12,598 nt of DNA from CAITNM01 sp964446295 (lineage in GTDB: Bacteria; Pseudomonadota; Alphaproteobacteria; Paracaedibacterales; CAITNM01): positions 1-12,598 of the forward strand of contig CAYUNR010000045.1 in assembly GCA_964446295.1 (NCBI GenBank), in the 5' to 3' direction. Below, piece after piece: positions 6,584 through 12,598 of this stretch; position 1 is the first letter of the stretch, and each line of letters starts with the position of its first letter. The notes below the pieces were generated by a model that saw only the letters and a list, made by a program, of their open reading frames with translations, did no database searches and had not been told where the DNA came from. A program made the translations under genes and the position numbers.

Positions 6584-7752
6584 TTAGACTCGAATTGCGT
6601 GGTTTTACTTAGCTTATAAACAGGTGCAAGCACCACTAGCAATATAAGCCACCAGCTTTGCCAAATACTAATGCCCGTTGCCGCCACGCAAAGGGCACTT
6701 CCCCAAAATGCAATCGTATAGCTATTTGATTTGGCATATTCCTTGTTCCAATAAGTAACCCAAATTAGGCAAGCTAGCATTACTCCAGCAGCACCAAGCT
6801 CAAGCCAAATTTGCAGCATAAAATTATGAGGGTGCAGACAGTTTTCAGGAGAAAATAAGACTAGCTTTTCCGCCCCATTTATAATGGTAATGTCCTCACC
6901 ACTAACGGTAAGGAATCGATAGCGTGAGCTTCCAATTCCAAATCCTGTCCAAAAACGCTCAAAAATCTGCTTAGAAACGGAATGCCAAATAAATAATCTG
7001 TGAGTATAACTAGGGTCAAGAAAAGCTGCCCATTGCACATATTGTTCCGTGGAAAACAGCCTAAAAATAAAGGGGAAACCAACCCAAACAGTTGGCATAC
7101 CATAAATAAACATTGCCTGTAAAAATCTAGGTAAAAATTTATGCATCACAAGAGCGCTCGTTCCTAAAAAAACCCCCAAAGCTGCAGCATCACTAGTTCC
7201 ATGCTGCACAGTCCAAAAGGCTAAAATCAAAATAGTGGCTTGTATCCATTTTTTAAAATGCTTCACACTCAGCCAAATAGATAAGCCACATGCCACACAA
7301 CCGTGGATCAAAGCTTGGGAAATATATCTATCTATCACTTGAAATAGCGAACCACCAAGCTGTGTATTCACTACAAAAATGAATAAACAAATTGCCAACA
7401 AAGCACCAGCTAAAGACACTGCCAATTCTAATTGTTGACGTTTTTGCAGACTAAATTTAGTGTAGTCACTCCACCAAAACCACCCTCCACACACTAAGGC
7501 CATGACTTTAGAGCACATGAGCATAGCTTTAGAAATATCAACTGCCCAAAACGTACTTATACCGCACCATACGACAAATAAAATTACTAATGGGTTTATT
7601 GCCTTTTGATCAAGGTCTTGTTTTTTTAATTCAGACAAACTGAGTGATATTAAAACCAAAAAAGGATAGATATTTCCATGTGGTAGTGGCAAACATAGGA
7701 ATACAACCAAAAAAAGAAAGGCCTGATAAAATAAAAAACTCTGTCGCTGCAT
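6580..7752 (-). CDS. O-antigen ligase / polymerase family membrane protein (Wzy_C, WaaL-like)
   Basis: A 390-residue inner-membrane protein with about ten to twelve hydrophobic spans. The diagnostic region is a large periplasmic loop in the second half: SYTHRLFIW (HRLFIW encoded at 7002-6985), GFGIGSSRYR, then HPHN (6834-6823) followed by LQIWLELGAAG. The Arg and the His of these two motifs correspond to the residues known to be essential in WaaL ligases. It probably transfers a lipid-linked glycan onto the lipid A core, but Wzy polymerases and other O-glycan ligases share the domain, so WaaL is not certain. ATG 7752 was chosen; an in-frame TTG at 7764 would add four residues (MFFG), and neither has a good ribosome site. 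It is divergent from msbA, which flips the lipid A acceptor, and convergent with yebC, with overlapping stop codons. Confidence 0.86.
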   Translation of the reverse strand: MQRQSFLFYQAFLFLVVFLCLPLPHGNIYPFLVLISLSLSELKKQDLDQKAINPLVILFVVWCGISTFWAVDISKAMLMCSKVMALVCGGWFWWSDYTKFSLQKRQQLELAVSLAGALLAICLFIFVVNTQLGGSLFQVIDRYISQALIHGCVACGLSIWLSVKHFKKWIQATILILAFWTVQHGTSDAAALGVFLGTSALVMHKFLPRFLQAMFIYGMPTVWVGFPFIFRLFSTEQYVQWAAFLDPSYTHRLFIWHSVSKQIFERFWTGFGIGSSRYRFLTVSGEDITIINGAEKLVLFSPENCLHPHNFMLQIWLELGAAGVMLACLIWVTYWNKEYAKSNSYTIAFWGSALCVAATGISIWQSWWLILLVVLAPVYKLSKTTQFESN

Positions 7753-7783
7753 GCCAAAAAACAATGTGTATGATTGCGAAACA

Positions 7784-7798
7784 TATCAAAACTTGATA
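7784..7798. repeat. 15-bp inverted repeat between the ligase-like gene and msbA
   Basis: TATCAA (7784-7789), spacer AAC, TTGATA (7793-7798) is a perfect 6-bp dyad near the middle of the 75-bp divergent spacer. Each arm reads TTGATA outward, 4 of 6 matches to the -35 consensus TTGACA, toward its own gene. No convincing -10 at 16-18 bp is seen on either side. It could be a dimeric regulator site or back-to-back -35 elements; this is inferred from symmetry and position only. Confidence 0.45.
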
Positions 7799-7827
7799 CC
7801 TTTAGCAAAAAGATTATCCCTACATTT

Positions 7828-9585
7828 ATGGCAGAAAAGCAAACCTTGCAAAAGCCTCTTGCAAAAAGATTAGTCCACGAACACCTTGCGCCATACAAAT
7901 TACGTTTTGGGCAGGCATGTTTTTTTATGTTGTTAACCGCATTATCTACAGCTGCCCTGCCCTTTTTGTTGCAGCCAGTTTTTGACGACGTCTTTACAAC
8001 TAATGATCCGCAATTGCTAGTTATGTTTTGTGCGGCAGTTCTTGCTGCTTTTGTGATAAAAGGATTTGCCTCATACGGTGAAACCGTCACCATGACCCGC
8101 ATTGGTCAAAGCATCATTTCTGATATTCAAAATCGAGTATTTCGCCACTTAATGAGCCTTGACCTGGAATATTTTCACAAACGAAACAGCGGAGAACTTC
8201 TTTCTCGTTTTACCAATGACATAACCCTTATGCGTAACAGCGTTGCCAACACCATAGTTGGAATTGGCAGAGATAGTTTTACATTGGCTTTTTTAATTGG
8301 AGTAATGTTTTACAGAGATTGGTTTTTAGCCTGCTTATCATTTTTCATTTTTCCTGCAGCTTTTTTGCCAATTATTCGTATTGGAAAACGCATGCGCAAA
8401 GTTACGTTTAATGCTCAAGAAGAAATTGCTAAATTCACAAAGCAATTAACTCAAATTTTTCAAGGCATTCGAGTTATAAAAGCGTACTCAACAGAGGATT
8501 ATGAAGCGATTCGTGCACAAAAGCAGATTGAAAAAATTTACAAACTTGTAGTTAAAACCTCAAGAGTTAGATCACTGAGCCACCCAATTATTGAAAGCAT
8601 GGGCGGCATCGCAATTATCTCAGTAATTGCGTATGGAGGCTTGCAAGTAATGCACCACAACCGCACAACTGGAGAATTCATTTCATTTATTGCTGCGCTT
8701 ATTTTAGCGTATGAGCCATTAAAGCGTTTGAGCAATCTTAATGCTAGTCTTCAAGAAGGATTGGCGGCTGCAGATAGAGTGTTTGAAATTATTGATACCG
8801 ATAGCACCATTCTTTCACCTGCTAACCCCAAACACCCCACCAAAGCACAAGGGCACATAGAATATAAAGACGTGCACTTTGCATATGGCCACAAGAAGAA
8901 AGCTTTAGAAGGGATTAGTTTTACGGCACAAGCCGGAAAATGCATTGCTCTTGTTGGGGCAAGCGGTGCGGGAAAATCAACTATTATTAACCTTATTCCT
9001 CGATTTTACGACGTTAACGCAGGTGAAATCGCCATAGATGGTGTAAATGTAAGAGATTGGGAGCTCACACATTTAAGAAGGCAAATCGCTCTTGTTAGCC
9101 AAGAAATAGCGCTTTTTGATTTAAGTGTATTTGAAAATATAACCTATGGTTGCCAAAATTTTTCAGCGGACGATGTTTGTAGAGTAGCTAAAGCCGCAGC
9201 CGCTCATGATTTTATTGAAAAGCTTCCACAAGGATACGATACAATCGTTGGTGAGAACGGTGTTAGCCTTTCTGGAGGACAACGTCAGCGATTAGCAATA
9301 GCTCGTGCTATGTTAAAAAAAGCACCAATTTTACTCCTTGACGAAGCTACATCTGCCCTTGATACAGATTCTGAAAGGCATATTCAATCAGCCTTGAAAC
9401 AGCTGATGATTGGGCGCACAACTATTATGGTGGCCCATCGCTTATCAACTGTTATTGATGCCGATCATATTTATGTCTTAGATAATGGACTAATTATTGA
9501 ATCGGGGTCTCATCAAGAGCTGTTGCAATTAGGCAAACAGTATGCTCACCTATGGAGTAGACAAGCGCAAGGCTTGGATTCTTAA
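7828..9585 (+). CDS. msbA: ABC exporter, lipid A / LPS flippase MsbA-like
   Basis: A half-transporter of 585 residues (E. coli MsbA has 582) that works as a homodimer in the inner membrane. By family it flips lipid A-core from the cytoplasmic to the periplasmic leaflet. The N-terminal membrane domain (about 20-310, six spans) begins LAPYKLRF and includes FHKRNSGELLSRFTNDI, a typical coupling segment. The nucleotide-binding domain shows Walker A GASGAGKST (377-385), Q-loop Gln425 in VSQEIALFD, signature LSGGQ (481-485), Walker B LLLDE with Asp505 and Glu506, and switch His537 in MVAHRLSTV. All are intact. ATG 7828 is preferred; an upstream in-frame TTG (7774) would add 18 residues and lies almost at the ligase-like gene's own 5' end. 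The hpf gene follows after 16 nt. A multidrug exporter of the same family cannot be excluded, but the adjacent O-antigen ligase-like gene supports an LPS role. Confidence 0.9.
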   Translation: MAEKQTLQKPLAKRLVHEHLAPYKLRFGQACFFMLLTALSTAALPFLLQPVFDDVFTTNDPQLLVMFCAAVLAAFVIKGFASYGETVTMTRIGQSIISDIQNRVFRHLMSLDLEYFHKRNSGELLSRFTNDITLMRNSVANTIVGIGRDSFTLAFLIGVMFYRDWFLACLSFFIFPAAFLPIIRIGKRMRKVTFNAQEEIAKFTKQLTQIFQGIRVIKAYSTEDYEAIRAQKQIEKIYKLVVKTSRVRSLSHPIIESMGGIAIISVIAYGGLQVMHHNRTTGEFISFIAALILAYEPLKRLSNLNASLQEGLAAADRVFEIIDTDSTILSPANPKHPTKAQGHIEYKDVHFAYGHKKKALEGISFTAQAGKCIALVGASGAGKSTIINLIPRFYDVNAGEIAIDGVNVRDWELTHLRRQIALVSQEIALFDLSVFENITYGCQNFSADDVCRVAKAAAAHDFIEKLPQGYDTIVGENGVSLSGGQRQRLAIARAMLKKAPILLLDEATSALDTDSERHIQSALKQLMIGRTTIMVAHRLSTVIDADHIYVLDNGLIIESGSHQELLQLGKQYAHLWSRQAQGLDS

Positions 9586-9592
9586 AAGAAAA

Positions 9593-9596
9593 GGAG
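9593..9596 (+). promoter_or_regulatory. Ribosome binding site of hpf
   Basis: GGAG within AAAGGAGAG lies 5 nt before ATG 9602. It decides the start against the longer open frame from 9542, whose first 20 codons would overlap the msbA end. Confidence 0.85.
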
Positions 9597-9601
9597 AGAA
9601 C

Positions 9602-10159
9602 ATGACAATTCATATAGCAGGCCACCAGATGGATGTTGGTGATAGTTTAAGCACCTTTATTCAAACAGAATTAAGGTCGCTATTAGAGAAATATGTGGGT
9701 GAAACTCACGAGTCACAAGTTCACCTTAGCAAAGATCATCACGAATTTATAACAGACCTAGCAGTGCACGTTAGCAAAAATCTTGTTGTGCACAGCAAAG
9801 GGCGAGACAGCGATGCTTATAAAAGTTTCACTGATGCTTTGACTAAATTAGAAAAGCGCGTAAAAAAATATCGCTCAAGATTACGCGATCGCCAGCGTCA
9901 TCAAGATGCAGTTGGCGCAGCAGCATCTTACTTCGTCGTTAACCATGAAGAAGAAGATAGTGGGGCAGATACGCCAGTTGTAATTGCTGAAATGACTCAC
10001 GACATTCATCATCTTACTGTTAGTGAAGCAGTTATGAAGCTTGATTTGGCTGATGCGCCTGTTGTGATGTTCAGAAATGCCGCAAGTGATGAATTAAATG
10101 TTGTGTATAGAAGAAAAGATGGAAATATTGGTTGGATTGATCCAAAAAAACACGTCTGA
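9602..10159 (+). CDS. hpf: Ribosome hibernation promoting factor, long form
   Basis: A 185-residue ribosome-binding protein that should drive formation of inactive 100S dimers during slow growth or starvation. The N-terminal S30AE domain (1 to about 105) begins TIHIAGHQMDVGDSL and ends in a basic helix, KLEKRVKKYRSRLRDRQRH. After an acidic linker (HEEEDSGADT, 115-124) comes the C-terminal dimerisation domain (about 134-182) with APVVMFRNA, LNVVYRRKDGNIGWIDP, which makes it the long form rather than the short gamma-proteobacterial HPF. ATG 9602 was chosen because AAAGGAGAG precedes it by a suitable distance. It lies 16 nt after msbA and probably shares its transcript. In many alphaproteobacteria the gene sits between rpoN and ptsN; neither is seen here, so the locus is rearranged relative to that pattern. 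A short stem-loop follows the stop. Confidence 0.95.
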   Translation: MTIHIAGHQMDVGDSLSTFIQTELRSLLEKYVGETHESQVHLSKDHHEFITDLAVHVSKNLVVHSKGRDSDAYKSFTDALTKLEKRVKKYRSRLRDRQRHQDAVGAAASYFVVNHEEEDSGADTPVVIAEMTHDIHHLTVSEAVMKLDLADAPVVMFRNAASDELNVVYRRKDGNIGWIDPKKHV

Positions 10160-10168
10160 ATATGAAAG

Positions 10169-10187
10169 AGAGGGCTATGTGCCCTCT
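10169..10187. terminator. Stem-loop after hpf (weak terminator candidate)
   Basis: AGAGGGC, loop TATGT, GCCCTCT form a perfect 7-bp GC-rich stem 9 bp after the hpf stop. No proper U run follows on the + strand (AAATTACTCATTTTAT) and only CTTTC on the minus strand, so it is a poor intrinsic terminator. It could also be an mRNA 3'-end stabiliser or a place where convergent hpf and gatB transcripts end. Confidence 0.5.
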
Positions 10188-10256
10188 AAATTACTCATTT
10201 TATAGCATTTAGGCTGCATCAGACATCAAAAGAACATCTGGAGCAAGCCCTAGTGC

Positions 10257-11726
10257 TCAATTAGTTTCTTTAAGTTTTTTCTTTAATATTTCATTGGCAA
10301 CTCCAGGATTTGCTTTTCCCTGAAGCGCTTTCATAACTTGCCCAACAAGAAAACCAAAAACTTGCTCTTTACCAGCCCTGTATTGTTCAACTTGTGTAGG
10401 GTTTGCAGCAAGCACTTCATCAACAGTTTTTTCAATAACACCTGTATCCGAAACCTGCTTTAAGCCAAGCTCATCAATCAACAGAGCAGGAGCTTTCCCA
10501 GTTTCCCACATTTTTGAAAACACATCTTTGGCTATTTTTCCAGAAATAGTGTTGTCAATAATAAGATCGACTAAGTTTGCTAGGTGTTGTGGCTCAAATG
10601 GTAAATCATCGATTGATTTGCCATCACGATTCATGGCCCCAAAAACTTCAACTATTAACCAATTTGCAATAAGCTTCGCTGCACCTTGCCCCTTAGAAAA
10701 CCCAACAATTTTCTCATAAAAGTCTGCTGTTTCTTTTTCAGCAACTAAAACGTTTGCATCATATTTGGTCAATGCAAATTCTTGTATAAAGCGATCACGC
10801 TTAGCATCTGGCAATTCAGGCATGCTAATGCGAACTGCTTCAATACGAGCTTCGTCTAACACAAGAGGACGCAAATCAGGATCAGGGAAATACCTGTAAT
10901 CCATTGCATCTTCTTTGCTACGCATTGATCGAGTTACACCCTTTGTAGGATCAAACAAACGCGTTTCTTGAACAACAGTGCCACCATTTTCGATAATATC
11001 TAGCTGTCGTACAATTTCGTACTCAATAGCTTGACCCAAGAACCTTACTGAATTTACGTTCTTAATTTCTGCACGCGTACCAAAAGGAGTGCCCGGTTTG
11101 TGTAAAGAAATATTCGCATCAACTCGCATACTTCCTTCTTCCATGTTTCCATCACAAGTTCCAAGGTAACGTAAGATTGAACGAAGCTTTTTTACATAAG
11201 CCATTGCTTCTTGAGACGAGCGCATTTCTGGTTCAGAAACAATTTCCATAAGCGCAACGCCAGCACGGTTAAAATCAATGTACGATAAACTTGGGTGCAA
11301 GTCGTGCGTACTTTTACCAGCATCTTGCTCTAAATGCAGACGAGTAATATTAATACGTTTCACTTCGTTTTCCAGATCAATATCTATATATCCCCCGGTC
11401 ACGATTGGATAGTAGAACTGAGAAATTTGGTAACCTAGTGGAAGATCCGGATAAAAGTAATTTTTACGATCAAACACAGATACGCGATTAATAGTTGAAT
11501 TCATTCCCAGACCAGTTTTGATGGCTTGATCAACGCAAGCTTTATTTAAAACCGGAAGCATTCCTGGCATTCCAGCATCAAGAAAAGTCACTTGAGTATT
11601 TGGATCCGCACCAAACACAGCGGATGAACCTGAAAACAACTTTGCATTTGAAACGGCCTGGGCATGCACTTCAAGCCCTATAACAACTTCCCACTGCCCT
11701 GTTTGTCCTTGAATAAGATTTTTCAT
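10257..11726 (-). CDS. gatB: Asp-tRNA(Asn)/Glu-tRNA(Gln) amidotransferase subunit B
   Basis: The tRNA-binding and transamidating subunit of GatCAB, which converts misacylated Glu-tRNA(Gln) or Asp-tRNA(Asn) to the correct amide form using ammonia from GatA. All 489 residues are present. Visible signatures are VVIGLEVHAQ (GLEVHA 17-22, with conserved Glu and His of the active-site region), LDAGMPGMLPVLN, FDRKNYFYPDLPLGYQISQF, RLHLEQDAGKSTHD, FNRAGVALMEIVSEP and MEEGSMRVDANISL, then DYRYFPDPDLRPL. The C-terminal 140 residues are the helical and YqeY-like tRNA-binding tail, with GFLVGQVMKALQGKANP. The DAGMPGMLP form resembles alphaproteobacterial GatB. The ATG follows the gatA stop by 9 nt, with AAGGGG in the gap, so the two genes are an operon. 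Presence of GatCAB suggests that Gln-tRNA, Asn-tRNA or both are made indirectly; no GlnRS or AsnRS can be judged from this window. Confidence 0.97.
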   Translation of the reverse strand: MKNLIQGQTGQWEVVIGLEVHAQAVSNAKLFSGSSAVFGADPNTQVTFLDAGMPGMLPVLNKACVDQAIKTGLGMNSTINRVSVFDRKNYFYPDLPLGYQISQFYYPIVTGGYIDIDLENEVKRINITRLHLEQDAGKSTHDLHPSLSYIDFNRAGVALMEIVSEPEMRSSQEAMAYVKKLRSILRYLGTCDGNMEEGSMRVDANISLHKPGTPFGTRAEIKNVNSVRFLGQAIEYEIVRQLDIIENGGTVVQETRLFDPTKGVTRSMRSKEDAMDYRYFPDPDLRPLVLDEARIEAVRISMPELPDAKRDRFIQEFALTKYDANVLVAEKETADFYEKIVGFSKGQGAAKLIANWLIVEVFGAMNRDGKSIDDLPFEPQHLANLVDLIIDNTISGKIAKDVFSKMWETGKAPALLIDELGLKQVSDTGVIEKTVDEVLAANPTQVEQYRAGKEQVFGFLVGQVMKALQGKANPGVANEILKKKLKETN

Positions 11727-11731
11727 AAATA

Positions 11732-11737
11732 CCCCTT
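11732..11737 (-). promoter_or_regulatory. Ribosome binding site of gatB
   Basis: On the minus strand AAGGGG overlaps the gatA stop (TAA then GGGG) and lies 5 nt before ATG 11726. This arrangement suits translational coupling of gatA and gatB. Confidence 0.7.
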
Positions 11738-12598
11738 ACACGGCCTTAAAATGAGGAAAAGCTGCTGCTTGTTCTAATGTTAAACCAACATTGAACAGCA
11801 GTTGTTCTGACAATTTTGGACCTATCAACTGCAGTCCTAAAGGAAGTCCATCAGCAGATAATCCAACAGGAACAGAAATACCAGGAAGCTCAGCCAGATT
11901 CACGGTAACTGTGTAAATATCATTTAAATACATTGCAACTGGATCATCGTTACGATCATGAAGCCCAAAAGCTGCTCCTGGAGTAGTTGGCGTCAAAATC
12001 ACATCAACTTTCTCAAAGGCACAATCAAAGTCTTGAGATATCAGTTTTCTTACTTTTTGCGCTCTTGTGTAATAGGCATCGTAGTACCCCGCAGAAAGAA
12101 CGTAAGTACCAATCATGACGCGACGCTTTACTTCAGCTCCAAACCCATCATGACGCGTGCTCTGATACATTTCATCTAACGTTGCGCTATCTACACGTGC
12201 TCCATAACGAACTCCGTCATAGCGAGCTAGATTTGCTGAAGCTTCTGCTGGAGCAATAATATAGTAAGTCGGTAATGCTGCCGATGTCATTTTTAATGAA
12301 ATTTCAACAATCTCTGCGCCTTCAGCTTTTAGCCAACCAATACCTTTTTGAAGTAAATCTTGACCTTCTTGATTAAGGCCGTCCATGTATTCTTTCGGTA
12401 ATCCAACGCGCAAGCCTTTGGCTGCAGGCTTTAAATTAGCAGTATAATCAGGAATTAAAACATTTAAACTTGTGGCGTCTTTATCATCGTGCCCTGCCAT
12501 ATACTGTAGCAACGTTGCACAGTCGGCAATTGTATGTGCCATTGGCCCTGCCTGGTCTAATGACGAAGCGAATGCAACCATGCCCCATCGTGAGCATA
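11736..12598 (-). CDS. gatA: Asp-tRNA(Asn)/Glu-tRNA(Gln) amidotransferase subunit A, N-terminal part outside the window
   Basis: The glutaminase subunit of GatCAB, which releases ammonia from Gln and channels it to GatB. Only the C-terminal 286 residues of about 490 are visible, and the frame runs off the window end. The ATG at 12581 is not a start: upstream codons continue as SRWG before MVAFASSLDQAGPMA, a standard internal GatA segment. Further signatures are LRVGLPKEYM, PTYYIIAPAEASANLARYDG, VRYG, RVMIGTYVLSAGYYDAYYTR, DVILTPTTPGAAF and NLAELPGISVPVG...LPLGLQLIGP. The amidase Ser-cisSer-Lys catalytic triad lies in the missing N-terminal part and cannot be checked here. It is followed after 9 nt by gatB. 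Confidence 0.97.
   Translation of the reverse strand, partial: CSRWGMVAFASSLDQAGPMAHTIADCATLLQYMAGHDDKDATSLNVLIPDYTANLKPAAKGLRVGLPKEYMDGLNQEGQDLLQKGIGWLKAEGAEIVEISLKMTSAALPTYYIIAPAEASANLARYDGVRYGARVDSATLDEMYQSTRHDGFGAEVKRRVMIGTYVLSAGYYDAYYTRAQKVRKLISQDFDCAFEKVDVILTPTTPGAAFGLHDRNDDPVAMYLNDIYTVTVNLAELPGISVPVGLSADGLPLGLQLIGPKLSEQLLFNVGLTLEQAAAFPHFKAV

Noticed and set aside
7650..8102. Open frame of 150 codons on the minus strand across the ligase/msbA divergent region
   Set aside because: It lies opposite the msbA N-terminal region and overlaps the ligase-like gene in another frame; the protein has no domain-like pattern and the two real genes explain the DNA.
9542..9601. 20-codon N-terminal extension of hpf
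   Set aside because: It overlaps the msbA 3' end in another frame, while ATG 9602 has a strong ribosome site and matches the usual HPF N-terminus.
10241..10258. Small hairpin GAGCA...TGCTC at the gatB 3' end
   Set aside because: Five base pairs, an eight-base loop and no U run; too weak to call a terminator.
1..12598. CRISPR array, IS element, prophage, toxin-antitoxin or defence system
   Set aside because: No regularly spaced repeats, transposase, integrase, phage or defence-like proteins were seen; gene content is housekeeping and envelope biogenesis.

Overview
The window is a stretch of ordinary bacterial chromosome, by eye about 40% GC, densely packed with housekeeping genes. The content suggests an alphaproteobacterium, possibly one of the AT-rich, host-associated lineages (Holosporales/Paracaedibacter-like). 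Pointers are the hppA sequence style, the GatB motif form LDAGMPGMLP, the elongator tRNA-Met sequence, a long-form HPF, and use of GatCAB. The lineage is inferred from remembered family resemblance; no tree was built.

Layout, left to right. (1) Positions 2-1594: C-terminal three quarters of a membrane proton pyrophosphatase (hppA, +), cut by the window edge; the first in-frame ATG (185) is an internal Met, not a start. A strong two-way terminator (1615-1643) separates it from a convergent atypical SDR-fold gene (-). (2) The SDR gene diverges from a SAM-dependent O-methyltransferase gene (+) across about 60 bp that contain the palindromic -10-like ACTATAGT. The methyltransferase's last codon and stop lie inside the convergent tRNA-Met(CAT) gene, which has a near-consensus sigma70 promoter. 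(3) Positions 3311-4624: an unrecognised polytopic membrane protein (-), AT-richer by eye, standing alone between the tRNA and prfA. (4) prfA (RF1) and a YebC-family gene form a + strand operon; the yebC stop overlaps the stop of the convergent O-antigen ligase-like gene (-). (5) That ligase-like gene diverges from msbA (+) over 75 bp holding a 15-bp inverted repeat; msbA is followed closely by hpf. (6) gatB and the C-terminal part of gatA (both -) end the window.

Working together: msbA and the ligase-like protein would act in LPS export and maturation. prfA, yebC, hpf, tRNA-Met and gatAB all serve translation (termination, relief of stalling, ribosome hibernation, decoding, and tRNA-dependent amidation to Gln-tRNA and/or Asn-tRNA). 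hppA conserves PPi energy as a proton gradient. I see no CRISPR array, IS element, phage gene or toxin-antitoxin pair. The most unfamiliar item is the orphan membrane protein; the most interesting DNA-level items are the methyltransferase/tRNA overlap and the two divergent promoter regions. No intergenic stretch reaches 300 bp. Several likely starts differ from the longest open frame, and each choice is explained in its entry.
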